Source: Candidatus Fermentithermobacillaceae bacterium UBA3951
Lineage (GTDB): Bacteria > Bacillota > Sulfobacillia > Fermentithermobacillales > Fermentithermobacillaceae
Length of the DNA: 13,131 bases
Reading direction: 5' to 3'
Assembly (NCBI GenBank): GCA_002385465.1
Contig: DGDN01000063.1
Coordinates: forward strand, 1 to 13,131
Of the stretch, positions 1-7,417 are shown one piece after another. The number at the start of each line of letters is the position of its first letter. Position 1 is the stretch's first letter. Made by a program: the position numbers and the translations under genes. Below the pieces are notes generated by a model. It was not told where the DNA came from. It did no database searches and worked only from the letters and a program-made list of their open reading frames with translations.

Positions 1-26
1 GCTCTATCCAATTGAGCTACCGGCGC
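1..26 (-). tRNA. tRNA-Arg (partial, 5' portion only)
   Basis: On the minus strand this reads as the 5' acceptor strand (GCGCCGG), T8-A9 and a complete D-arm whose stem strands are GCTC and GAGC. The gene runs off the left edge, so anticodon, T-arm and 3' end are not visible. The D-loop with GGATA and the GCGCC acceptor resemble bacterial tRNA-Arg genes, which is the only basis for the isotype. It lies 15 bp downstream of tRNA-Ser(GCU) and is probably co-transcribed with it. Confidence 0.65.
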
Positions 27-41
27 CTTTACCCAAATAAG

Positions 42-134
42 TGGCGGAGAGGGAGGGATTCGAACCCTCGAAGGAGGTTTCCCCCCTTAACGGTTTAGCA
101 AACCGTCGCCCTCGGCCGGCTAGGCGACCTCTCC
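42..134 (-). tRNA. tRNA-Ser, anticodon GCU (reads AGC/AGU)
   Basis: A complete class II tRNA. The acceptor stem GGAGAGG (128-134) pairs with CCTCTCC (46-52), the discriminator base is G, and CCA is encoded (42-44). The anticodon loop carries GCT at 97-99, flanked by a GGTTT/AAACC-type stem. A long variable arm with a GGGGG/CCTCC stem follows, as expected for serine tRNAs. The T-arm has the canonical GGTTCGAATCC. All elements are visible, so isotype and anticodon are secure. It sits between tRNA-Ser(UGA) and the partial tRNA-Arg, probably in one transcript. Confidence 0.96.
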
Positions 135-163
135 GCAAACCGCTTTCGAGAAGCGCATGAACT

Positions 164-191
164 ATATTACCACGTATGACGACAGAGTTAA
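164..191 (-). promoter_or_regulatory. weak candidate promoter for tRNA-Ser(GCU)
   Basis: On the minus strand, TTAACT (186-191) and TAATAT (164-169) are separated by 16 bp. Each matches the sigma-A -35 or -10 consensus at 4 of 6 positions. It lies 30 bp upstream of tRNA-Ser(GCU) in the only AT-rich patch between the two serine tRNAs. This could give the second tRNA its own transcription start, but read-through from tRNA-Ser(UGA) is equally possible. Confidence 0.25.
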
Positions 192-193
192 AG

Positions 194-283
194 TGGCGGA
201 GGGGGTGGGATTCGAACCCACGGAGGGCTTGCACCCTCAACAGTTTTCAAGACTGCCGCATTCAACCGCTCTGCCACCCCTCC
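194..283 (-). tRNA. tRNA-Ser, anticodon UGA (reads UCN codons)
   Basis: A complete class II tRNA. The acceptor GGAGGGG (277-283) pairs with CCCCTCC (198-204), the discriminator is G and CCA is encoded (194-196). The anticodon TGA lies at 247-249 within a CTTGAAA loop. The long variable arm has a GAGGG/CCCTC stem, and the T-arm contains GGTTCGAATCC. It is the first tRNA of the minus-strand cluster, 59 bp before tRNA-Ser(GCU). Confidence 0.97.
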
Positions 284-399
284 AAAGTGGACGAGTCGGG
301 CGCACGGCTTGAAAAACTTCTATGTCTGGTCCAGCGTCGAGTGCCGCATCTGGTTCTAGGTCTTGTGCTTCACATGTGAGCCCGGCTCTCCAATAGACC

Positions 400-428
400 A
401 TACTAACACAACCTACAATGCCGTTCAA
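400..428 (-). promoter_or_regulatory. candidate sigma-A promoter for the tRNA cluster
   Basis: On the minus strand, TTGAAC (423-428) and TAGTAT (400-405) are spaced by exactly 17 bp, and the -10 is preceded by TGT, an extended -10 element. Each hexamer matches the consensus at 4 of 6 positions. It lies in the 205-bp gene-free stretch between the oxidoreductase stop and tRNA-Ser(UGA), pointing at the tRNAs with a leader of about 110 nt. I see no convincing rho-independent terminator for the upstream operon in this gap, so the tRNAs may also receive read-through. Confidence 0.45.
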
Positions 429-488
429 ACGTCAAAAACATTCCGAACGAAACTGTAACCGCTATCCGGAAAGCTTTCAAGAACCTCT

Positions 489-1871
489 TCATTCCAATCT
501 ATCCAAAATGGATCTTGCTGCCTTTACTCCTGCCGCAGACGCCTGGGCCAGGCTCCTTGTCACACCTGCTCCATCGCCTACGGCAAAGAGCCCTGATATC
601 CCGGTCTCCATAGAGGAATCGACTTTCACCCTGGACGAGTAGAACTTGACCTCTACTCCGTAAAGGAGCGTGTTCCTCGACCATATGCCCGGCATTATCT
701 TATCGAGCGCTTCCAGCATCTCGAGGATGTTCCGGACGTGCCTGTACGGGAGGACCAAAGTGATATCACCCGGGGTTGCGTCTTTCAGCGTTGGGCGGAC
801 CATGCTCTTGGCAAGCCTCTTCGCCGTTGAACGACGGCCTTCCCAGAGGTCGCCCAAGCGCTGCACAAGCACTCCGCCTCCAAGCATGTTGGCCAAGCTT
901 GCGATGTACTTTCCGTAAGCTATGGGCTCTTTGAACGGTTCGGTGAACGTCTTTGAGACCAAGATCGCGAAATTCGAGTTTTCGGTTTTTCTGTCGCTCC
1001 ACGAGTGTCCGTTTACGGTGACGACACCGCCGGTGTTCTCGGTAACCACTTCCCCGTGAGGGCACACACAGAAAGTCCTGACCAGGTCATCAAATGACTT
1101 GGAATAGTAGTGGATTTTAGGCTCCCACACCTTCTCCGTGACCGGGTCGGCCACCACCGCCGGGACCTCCACGCGCACGCCAACGTCAACGGGGTTGTTC
1201 TCCGTCTCTAATCCGAGCCTCCGGGCTTCTTCCGAGAACCACTCGGCCCCTTCTCTCCCAGGGGCAGCGATAACCAGGTTCGCCGACTCTCGGCTTCCGT
1301 CGGCGAGGACAACCCCGGTAACCTTTCCGCCCGCACATGTGAACCTTTCGACCGCCTTGGAGGTGCGGATTTCGACGTGGGGCTCCAGGAACATGCGCAT
1401 GTTCTTAAGTATTTCCGGGCAATGATCGGTCCCCAAATGCCTTATCCTAGCAGGCAGGAAGTCAAGGCCTGCCCTTGCCGCTTGAGCGACCAGGCCGGCT
1501 ATGGCTTCTTCATCGGTACCAAATAGGCGTGAGGAAGCCCCGAACTCAATCCACAGGCTATCCATGTAATCAATGAGGGACTTGAGCTCGTCTTCCGCCA
1601 GATACTCCCCGAGGAACCCCCCAAACCTCGTTGTCAGGGTTAGTTTGCCGTCGCTGAAAGCGCCTGCCCCACCCCAACCCGAAGTGATGGAGCAGGGTGA
1701 ACAATTCACGCACCCTCCGGCATTCTTTTCGCGAGGACAGATCCGCGCCTCCAGAGAACGCCCTTTCTCCAGCATGAGTATTGAAAGCCCCGGGGATTTC
1801 TTCACCAGTTCAATGGCGGCGAAAATACCTGCCGGGCCCGCCCCAACGATGATCACATCCCACTTCGCCAT
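489..1871 (-). CDS. FAD-dependent oxidoreductase, COG2509-like
   Basis: A 460-residue cytoplasmic flavoprotein. The N-terminal Rossmann dinucleotide fold is clear (residues 5-36, GAGPAG at 10-15), and the C-terminal FAD-closing segment is GLFAVGDGAG (427-436). Between them lie a four-cysteine cluster (C45, C54, C57, C60) running into a glycine-rich stretch ending AFSDGKL (71-77), and a second pair, C268-x-C270. The overall pattern matches the uncharacterised FAD-dependent dehydrogenases of COG2509; substrate and electron acceptor are unknown. The ATG start follows GGAGGTG by 6 nt, and the gene begins 13 bp after the dnaB stop, so it is probably the last gene of that operon. No signal peptide or membrane segment is seen. 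Assignment to the FAD-dependent class is firm; the COG2509 assignment is from memory of the motifs. Confidence 0.88.
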   Translation of the reverse strand: MAKWDVIIVGAGPAGIFAAIELVKKSPGLSILMLEKGRSLEARICPREKNAGGCVNCSPCSITSGWGGAGAFSDGKLTLTTRFGGFLGEYLAEDELKSLIDYMDSLWIEFGASSRLFGTDEEAIAGLVAQAARAGLDFLPARIRHLGTDHCPEILKNMRMFLEPHVEIRTSKAVERFTCAGGKVTGVVLADGSRESANLVIAAPGREGAEWFSEEARRLGLETENNPVDVGVRVEVPAVVADPVTEKVWEPKIHYYSKSFDDLVRTFCVCPHGEVVTENTGGVVTVNGHSWSDRKTENSNFAILVSKTFTEPFKEPIAYGKYIASLANMLGGGVLVQRLGDLWEGRRSTAKRLAKSMVRPTLKDATPGDITLVLPYRHVRNILEMLEALDKIMPGIWSRNTLLYGVEVKFYSSRVKVDSSMETGISGLFAVGDGAGVTRSLAQASAAGVKAARSILDRLE

Positions 1872-1884
1872 GGCGGCACCTCCG

Positions 1885-3207
1885 TCACGCAGTGTGGTCT
1901 ACGTCGAGGTCCTCAAACCTGCATATTTCCCTGGAGAAGAACAACCTAATCGTACCCGTGGGGCCGTTTCGCTGTTTGGCTACGATGAGCTGGATCGTAT
2001 TCTCAGGGTCCTCAGGGTCAGAGTACAAGAACATGACGATGTCGGCATCCTGCTCGATTGCCCCTGACTCTCGTAGGTCCGAAAGCTGCGGGATCTGTTT
2101 CTGCCGCTGTTCCACGGCCCGCGACAACTGGGAAAGAGCGATGACAGGCACGTTAAGCTCCCGGGCGAGACCCTTGAGGGACCGGGAGATCTCCGAGATC
2201 TCCTGCTGCCTGTTCTCCGCTTTCTTGGACGGCCTCATGAGCTGCAGGTAGTCTACTATGACCATCCCAAGCCCGTGCTCCGCCTGCAGCCTCCGGCACT
2301 TGGTCCTTACTTCCATGACCGATATCGACGGGGTATCGTCTATGAAGATCTTGGCTTCACCGAGCCTTCCGAGAGCGCTCGAGAGCCTGCGCCACTCTTC
2401 TTCGTTGAGAAAACCGTTCCTAAGTTTCTGGCTGGAAAGAGCCGCTTCGGAGCAGAGGAGCCTCTGGGCTACCTGCTCCTTCGACATCTCAAGGCTGAAA
2501 ACCAAGACCGGAAGGCCGGCCTTTAATGCCACGTTCCTGGCCACATTAAGCCCGAGAGACGTTTTTCCAACCGACGGGCGAGCCGCCAGGATGATGAGGT
2601 CTGATGGCTGGAACCCCGAGGTGAGCCTGTCGAGGTCGCCGAGTCCGCTGGCGATACCTACGGTGTCGCCGCCGTGAGAAGCCATATATTCGAGTTTTTC
2701 AAGGGTCTCCACGAGCACGTCCTTGAGGGGCACGTAGCTCTCGCGGCTCCTCCGTCGGGCCACCTGGAAGATGAGTTCCTCGGACCTATCCAAGAGCTCG
2801 TCTACTTCTTCCGTGCCCCGGTAAGCAGCCGCAGCGATCTCGGTCGCGGCTGCGATGAGCCTCCGGGCTATCGCCTTTTCCGCCACTATGCGGGCATAGT
2901 ACTCTACGTTGGCCGCGGTGGGCACGAAGTTGGCGAGCCTTGCGAGTTCCGCCATGCCGCCTATCTTCTCCAGCTCTCCCGTGGAACGGAGCTTATCTGA
3001 TAGGGTCACCACGTCCACCGCTTCCGGTACCTCTGCCATCTCGGCCATGCGTCTAAAGATGATCCGGTTCTGCTCCTTGTAGAAATCCTCGGGGGTCAAT
3101 ATCTCCAAGGCGGTGAGGACCGCCTCTTTTTCAATGAGCATAGACCCAATGACCGAATCCTCGGCTTCGGTATTTTGCGGGGGTATCCGTTCCAACTGAT
3201 CCAGCAT
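1885..3207 (-). CDS. dnaB: replicative DNA helicase DnaB (Bacillus DnaC)
   Basis: This is the hexameric 5'-3' helicase that unwinds DNA at the replication fork. At 440 residues it has normal family length. The N-terminal DnaB domain (about 6-110) begins with the typical PPQNTEAE motif. The C-terminal RecA-like ATPase domain (about 180-435) has Walker A ARPSVGKTS (209-217), Walker B ending VIVDYLQLM (316-324) and the arginine-finger segment KQRNG (411-415). I chose the ATG at 3207 because GGGAG lies 8 nt upstream and the product then begins like other DnaB proteins. A longer reading to 3261 would overlap lonC by 37 bp and has no family support. The start is 17 bp after the lonC stop, so the two are probably translated from one message. 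No intein is present. Confidence 0.98.
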   Translation of the reverse strand: MLDQLERIPPQNTEAEDSVIGSMLIEKEAVLTALEILTPEDFYKEQNRIIFRRMAEMAEVPEAVDVVTLSDKLRSTGELEKIGGMAELARLANFVPTAANVEYYARIVAEKAIARRLIAAATEIAAAAYRGTEEVDELLDRSEELIFQVARRRSRESYVPLKDVLVETLEKLEYMASHGGDTVGIASGLGDLDRLTSGFQPSDLIILAARPSVGKTSLGLNVARNVALKAGLPVLVFSLEMSKEQVAQRLLCSEAALSSQKLRNGFLNEEEWRRLSSALGRLGEAKIFIDDTPSISVMEVRTKCRRLQAEHGLGMVIVDYLQLMRPSKKAENRQQEISEISRSLKGLARELNVPVIALSQLSRAVEQRQKQIPQLSDLRESGAIEQDADIVMFLYSDPEDPENTIQLIVAKQRNGPTGTIRLFFSREICRFEDLDVDHTA

Positions 3208-3224
3208 AGGCAAACTCCCTTTCC

Positions 3225-5141
3225 CTAAGCGCTCTTCATGGCTTTTCGCCAATCGGGGCACATGAAATCCAGGGCCTCTTTGAGAGATGAAACGAAGCCT
3301 ACCTGAATGCCGCGGACTTCCTCAACACCTACCGAGTTACCCTTGGGGACGAGGATCATTTTCATCCCGGCTTGCTTGGCACCGTAGATCTTTTCGTAGA
3401 CGCCGCCAATAGCCTTAACCTCACCCTTCAATGAGATCTCTCCGGTTACGGCAACGTCCTGCCTCACGGGGATCCCGGTCACTGCCGAAAATATCGCGAT
3501 GGTAATGGCCAGTCCCGCCGAGGGGCCGTCGACTTTCGCGCCGCCAACAATGTTCACGTGCACGTCTTTGTCCGTAAGGTCGATGCCGAGCTCTTTCCTA
3601 AGAGAAGTCGAGGCGTTGAAAAGAGAATCCTTCACCATGCTGCCTGCCGTTTCATTCATCCGGATGCTGCCCTTTCCCTTCTCCCGGGCATCAAACGCCA
3701 CGGCTTCTATCTCCAGGGTAGAGCCTAAGAAACTGGCCACCCCGAGTCCGAAGACCTTGCCGACCTCCGGTTTGTCGCTCGCCTTGGAGGTCACACTTGG
3801 AGAAAGCCTCCCTGCGCTTATGGCGTCCTTCACGTCTCTGGCCTCTACCGCAAGGAACCCCCTCTCGGGTAGCCCGCCCTGCCGGTGCAGCGCGACAGCA
3901 TAGGCATCGGCGAGGAGCCCGACTGCTTTCCTTCCTTCGACGGTGTAGTCGGTTATGACATCTACCGCCTGGGGCGTGAGCTTGGCCCTGAGCCTCCTCG
4001 CGGCCCCTTTCACTATTTGCGCTATATGCTGAGGTGTAAGAGCGTCAAAGAATACTTCGGCAGCCCGCGACCTGAGCGCCGGGCTTATCTCCTCCGGATC
4101 TCTCGTTGTTGCGCCCACAAGGATGAAGTCAGCCGGGGCTCCCTTTTCGAACAAACGCCTCACATACTGGGGCACTCGCTTGTCGGTCGGGTCGTAATAG
4201 GAAGAATCGAAGAAAACCCTCTTGTCTTCAAGCACCTTCAGGAGCTTGTTCTGAAGGATGGGGTCCATCTCGCCTATTTCATCTATGAACAGGATGCCGC
4301 CTGTTGCCTCGGTCACGAGCCCGAGCTTGGGCTCCGGCACTCCGATATCGGCGAGGTCGCGCCTCGCGCCCTGGTAAATGGGGTCGTGGACCGAACCCAA
4401 GAGCGGGTTGGTTATCTCCCGGGGATCCCAGCGTAAGGTGGCGCCGTCTGCTTCAACAAAGGGCGCGTCCTTGGCGAACGGGGAGAAACTCAGTTTGCGC
4501 GCCTCTTCCAAGACCAGCCGGGCAGCCGATGTCTTGCCTACGCCCGGGGGGCCGTACAAGATCACGTGCTGTGGGTACGGCGTGGCCAGTTTCGAGAGAA
4601 GAGCTTGGATGGCCCTGTCTTGCCCAACAATATCCGTAAGCCGTCTGGGTCGTAAGTAATAGAGCGCCGACCTGGCGATTGAACGCTCTTCCAATTTGAC
4701 AAGGCGGTTTAGTTTCTTGCGAGTCTCTTCGGTTTCCGGGTCCCCGTTTTCCATGAGTACCTCCCGGCGGATGTCCTGGATGTACTCATCGTGTCTCTCC
4801 TGCATGCGCCTTGAGACCCGTTCTTCGATGTCTTGCTCAATGGCCTGCCTGGCCATCCTCTCGGCGATCTCCTCCTGGCATTCTTCCAAAATGCCGGGGA
4901 TGGCCTCGAGCCCCTCCGGCGCTTGTATCGTGGGATCCTCGAAAATGATCTTTTGGAGCGCAGCCACCTGCTGGGCAAGGTCCCTCGAACGCATACCGCT
5001 CAAGGCGTCCAAGCGCCCCGCTTTAAGCACAAGCTTTTCGGGCCCGTATATGGAAGCCAGGAAGCTGAACATGGCGCCGACTTGCCTCTTGAGTAACTCC
5101 TCCATGTCCAGCTTCCCGACCATATCTTTCATCTGGTCCAA
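3225..5141 (-). CDS. lonC: LonC-type sporulation ATP-dependent protease
   Basis: A 638-residue Lon-family protease of the LonB/LonC branch. An N-terminal region of about 160 residues, charged and helix-rich, precedes an AAA+ domain with Walker A GPPGVGKT (197-204) and Walker B ILFIDE (283-288). The C-terminal Lon protease domain has the catalytic serine in DGPSAG (S541) and the catalytic lysine in GGVYEK (K584). Their 43-residue separation equals that of E. coli Lon (S679/K722). The large LonA substrate-binding domain is absent, and so is the N-terminal membrane anchor of Bacillus LonB, so LonC fits better. That subfamily is known only from some endospore formers and is thought to act in sporulation; substrates are unknown. 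The start is uncertain: TTG at 5141 has AGG 4 nt upstream, and ATG at 5132 is the alternative. It follows rplI by 1 bp. Confidence 0.9.
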   Translation of the reverse strand: MDQMKDMVGKLDMEELLKRQVGAMFSFLASIYGPEKLVLKAGRLDALSGMRSRDLAQQVAALQKIIFEDPTIQAPEGLEAIPGILEECQEEIAERMARQAIEQDIEERVSRRMQERHDEYIQDIRREVLMENGDPETEETRKKLNRLVKLEERSIARSALYYLRPRRLTDIVGQDRAIQALLSKLATPYPQHVILYGPPGVGKTSAARLVLEEARKLSFSPFAKDAPFVEADGATLRWDPREITNPLLGSVHDPIYQGARRDLADIGVPEPKLGLVTEATGGILFIDEIGEMDPILQNKLLKVLEDKRVFFDSSYYDPTDKRVPQYVRRLFEKGAPADFILVGATTRDPEEISPALRSRAAEVFFDALTPQHIAQIVKGAARRLRAKLTPQAVDVITDYTVEGRKAVGLLADAYAVALHRQGGLPERGFLAVEARDVKDAISAGRLSPSVTSKASDKPEVGKVFGLGVASFLGSTLEIEAVAFDAREKGKGSIRMNETAGSMVKDSLFNASTSLRKELGIDLTDKDVHVNIVGGAKVDGPSAGLAITIAIFSAVTGIPVRQDVAVTGEISLKGEVKAIGGVYEKIYGAKQAGMKMILVPKGNSVGVEEVRGIQVGFVSSLKEALDFMCPDWRKAMKSA

Positions 5142-5142
5142 A

Positions 5143-5595
5143 TTACCTGGATTCCTCCGCTCTTATCTCAACGTTCACCGCTGCTCTTACCTTAGGGTGG
5201 AGCTGTATCTCGACTCGGTGAGTCCCGAGTTCCTTAAGGTTCTCGTCCAACAGTACTTTTCGCTTATCAACTTGGACCTTATAGCTCTTCTGAATCTTTG
5301 CCGCGATCTCCTGAGGGGTCACCGAACCGAAAATCCGCCCCTGGCCCGCCTTGGCGGTAAACACCAGGGTCTTGCCTTCTATGAGCCGGGCGTTTTCTTG
5401 CGCTTCGGCAAGGAGCCTCTCTTCTTTGTCTCTCTTCGCAGCCTGAAGGGTTTCGTACTCCTTGAGGGCGCCCTTTGTGACGGGCGTAGCCAAGTTCCTG
5501 GGAAAAAGGTAGTTGCGAGCATAGCCGTCTTTGACACTCACCTTGTCTCCCTTTTTGCCCAAACCGGGAACATCTTGTTTCAGAATTACCTCCAC
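5143..5595 (-). CDS. rplI: 50S ribosomal protein bL9
   Basis: 150 residues, the normal size for bL9, which binds 23S rRNA at the base of the L1 stalk. The N-terminal rRNA-binding domain has the family signature (residues 1-40), including GLGKKGD and DGYARNYLFP. A long charged connecting helix (about 41-75) follows, then the C-terminal domain beginning around KTLVFTAKAG. The start is GTG at 5595: AGGAGGT lies 5 nt upstream, and the product then begins MEVILKQDV as in relatives. A longer TTG reading to 5613 would include the ribosome-binding site itself. It sits between yybS and lonC; in Bacillus the order is yybS, gdpP, rplI. Confidence 0.98.
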   Translation of the reverse strand: MEVILKQDVPGLGKKGDKVSVKDGYARNYLFPRNLATPVTKGALKEYETLQAAKRDKEERLLAEAQENARLIEGKTLVFTAKAGQGRIFGSVTPQEIAAKIQKSYKVQVDKRKVLLDENLKELGTHRVEIQLHPKVRAAVNVEIRAEESR

Positions 5596-5645
5596 GGCGG
5601 ACCTCCTCTCCAAAGCCGGATGACCTTAATCGCCCCTCATGCGGG

Positions 5646-6617
5646 TTATATATCGCTTAGTTCAGGGTATCTCACTTTCCGTAGGTCGAAGAGCACGTCT
5701 ATCATACCAAAAATCTGAGCACCCAGCCCGATAAGGGGAGATGTGAGCGCCATGTAAAGCGCAATAAGTGTGAAGAAACCTGCCATCCCTCCCGAGATCC
5801 CCGACCGGCGGAAAAAGAAGCACAGTGCGGAGGCGGCATCGATTAGGAGGACCATCACTGCCATGAGAAACACGTTCTCGACGACGATGGGCAGAAACGA
5901 AAATCTCTCGGCATAGAAGGGCTGAAGCTGGAAAGCGATGATGCCCAAGATCCAGGCGTGTCCCGCTAGTTCGGGCATGATCCACCTTGAGAAAGGCCTC
6001 AGGGGGTGAACCGTGTAGCCGAACCTCGGAAAGACCCGCCTCACGACTTCGTAGTTAAGCCATGCGAGGAAAAGCGAGGACATAAAGAAGCCGGCAGGCA
6101 GCATTCGCATGACCATCTCCGGCGTAACCGTCTTCATGATCTCCTCGAGCACCGGGGTCTCACCCACGAGCCTTTTGTTGAGCTCGTAAGCTTCGGTGAA
6201 CATCTTTATCGTCTGGTCCGAAAGCTGCCGGAGCGTAATCCCGGTCACAAGGTACGCGCCCAGAAGGTCCGCCGCCATTCCCACAAGGGAAGCGCCCGTC
6301 ATAAGGCCTATGGTCCGTTCCGCGGCAAGGCCCCTTCTTACGCTATAACCCAAAGCGACTCCCATGGTGCCGTACACTACCCACAGGGAAATCGCTGTAA
6401 TGGGACTCAGGAAAGGAAGCAGCACGATAAGTGTGACGACGGAAGACAGTACTCCCCACCGGATCCCGTGCCTTATTACCGCAAATGCGACGGGCAAGGG
6501 TGAAACAAGCGTGGCAAACACCCCGAGAACGGGCACGTAGAAGGCGACAAGTATGAAAAGCGCCCCCAAAGCTGAAAGGAGAGCGCTCTCCACCAGGGGC
6601 CTCGCAGGACTAGTCAA
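5646..6617 (-). CDS. YybS-like polytopic membrane protein (DUF2232)
   Basis: A hydrophobic integral membrane protein of 323 residues with about eight predicted membrane segments, the first at roughly residues 8-45, separated by short charged loops. The position just before rplI and the profile match YybS/DUF2232. The family resembles S-component-like transporters in topology, but its function is not established. I prefer the TTG start at 6617 because GAGGTG lies 7 nt upstream. The ATG at 6641 has no spaced Shine-Dalgarno, and its first codons contain the site that serves the TTG. The neighbouring gdpP (c-di-AMP phosphodiesterase), usual between yybS and rplI in Bacillus, is absent; only 50 bp separate the two genes here. 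Confidence 0.82.
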   Translation of the reverse strand: MTSPARPLVESALLSALGALFILVAFYVPVLGVFATLVSPLPVAFAVIRHGIRWGVLSSVVTLIVLLPFLSPITAISLWVVYGTMGVALGYSVRRGLAAERTIGLMTGASLVGMAADLLGAYLVTGITLRQLSDQTIKMFTEAYELNKRLVGETPVLEEIMKTVTPEMVMRMLPAGFFMSSLFLAWLNYEVVRRVFPRFGYTVHPLRPFSRWIMPELAGHAWILGIIAFQLQPFYAERFSFLPIVVENVFLMAVMVLLIDAASALCFFFRRSGISGGMAGFFTLIALYMALTSPLIGLGAQIFGMIDVLFDLRKVRYPELSDI

Positions 6618-6660
6618 AGGACGACACCTCACTTCCTGCATCCGCCAAAACGCCTTGCGT

Positions 6661-6692
6661 GGCCAAAGCGGGGCGCCGGAAAGGAGCCCCGC
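6661..6692 (-). terminator. GC-rich hairpin, possible attenuator after rpsR
   Basis: In the 122-bp gap between rpsR and yybS, the minus strand forms a perfect 7-bp stem GCGGGGC/GCCCCGC (arms 6686-6692 and 6668-6674) with an 11-nt loop. Only three T residues follow (6667-6665), so it is a poor full terminator. It is more plausibly a partial terminator or RNA-processing barrier that lowers expression of yybS-rplI-lonC-dnaB relative to rpsF-ssb-rpsR. Confidence 0.45.
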
Positions 6693-6739
6693 CTGAGAAA
6701 ACCAGAAGCAAACCGGATTTTAGCTGGATCTTAACGGTA

Positions 6740-6970
6740 CTACTCTATGGTATACGGCATTAGGGCCATAACTCTTGCCCTCTTGATTGCGCCTGTCAGA
6801 AGGCGCTGGTGACGCGCACAATTCCCCGTGATCCTTCTCGGCAGGATCTTGCCTCTTTCGGTAATGTACCTGCGGAGGCGCGGGACGTCTTTATAGTCGA
6901 CATCTGCCAAACCGTCAACGCAGAACGCGCAGACGCGTTTCTTAGCCTTTCGGCCACCTTCTCGCCTCAA
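6740..6970 (-). CDS. rpsR: 30S ribosomal protein bS18
   Basis: 76 residues, normal length for bS18, which pairs with bS6 on the platform of the small subunit. Family segments visible include DYKDVPRLRRYI (25-36) and the basic C-terminal half ending MPYTIE. It is the metal-binding (C+) form: C14 and C17 in VCAFC, with C51 and H54 in GNCARHQ as likely remaining zinc ligands. The start is TTG at 6970, set by AGGAGGT 7 nt upstream. Start codon and spacing are unambiguous, as no other in-frame start lies nearby. It follows ssb by 41 bp in the conserved rpsF-ssb-rpsR order. Confidence 0.98.
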   Translation of the reverse strand: MRREGGRKAKKRVCAFCVDGLADVDYKDVPRLRRYITERGKILPRRITGNCARHQRLLTGAIKRARVMALMPYTIE

Positions 6971-7011
6971 CGAAAAGACCTCCTTCGATTGGTACGAGCA
7001 GTATGGGTTTC

Positions 7012-7395
7012 CTACTTCTCAGGTTCGCCTTCACTTATATCCACGTCGTCGATGAACGTATCGTCAACATCTTCTTTCTTGGGTCTGGGCGATAGGAACT
7101 GGATGTTGTCGGCCACTACCTCGACCGCTTTTCTCTTCTGTCCTTCTTTGGTCTCGTAGCTCCTGGTCTGGATGCGGCCTTCTACCGCCACAAGCCTGCC
7201 CTTGTCGAGGTACTTGCACGTAAGTTCGGCAAGCCTGCCGAACAAGACGACGTCGATGAAATCGGCCTCTCTTCCCGTCTGAGTGGGCCTTCTGTCGACA
7301 GCCAGAGTCACGGTGGTCACGGAAACACTGTTTGGAGTGATCCTGAGCTCAGGCTGCCTGGTAAGTCTCCCTATGAGTACAACGCGGTTGAGCAC
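7012..7395 (-). CDS. ssb: single-stranded DNA-binding protein SSB
   Basis: 127 residues. The OB-fold DNA-binding domain occupies about 1-103 and begins MLNRVVLIGRLTR, with the typical DFIDVVLFGRLAE segment (45-57) and the terminal strand DNIQF (96-100). An acidic tail follows (108-127). The start is GTG at 7395, with GGAGGG 8 nt upstream. SSB coats single strands during replication and recruits partner enzymes through its extreme C-terminus, usually an acidic run ending Ile/Leu-Pro-Phe. Here the protein ends DVDISEGEPEK, with no Pro-Phe tip, which is unusual for the main chromosomal SSB. It sits between rpsF and rpsR with gaps of 22 and 41 bp. Confidence 0.96.
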   Translation of the reverse strand: MLNRVVLIGRLTRQPELRITPNSVSVTTVTLAVDRRPTQTGREADFIDVVLFGRLAELTCKYLDKGRLVAVEGRIQTRSYETKEGQKRKAVEVVADNIQFLSPRPKKEDVDDTFIDDVDISEGEPEK

Positions 7396-7417
7396 TCTCT
7401 TCCCTCCGTAGTGGCGC

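Noticed and set aside
141..155. Hairpin CGCTT/AAGCG between the serine tRNAs as a terminator
   Set aside because: The stem is only five base pairs, there is no T-run on the minus strand, and the next tRNA starts within a few bases.
3208..3261. Longer N-terminus for dnaB
   Set aside because: It would overlap lonC by 37 bp, has no Shine-Dalgarno and adds residues not seen in DnaB proteins; ATG 3207 has GGGAG upstream.
4696..5718. 340-codon open frame on the plus strand, antisense to lonC and rplI
   Set aside because: It lies wholly opposite genes with strong homology and good ribosome-binding sites. Its product is low-complexity, serine-rich and unlike a folded protein, as expected for a shadow in GC-rich DNA.
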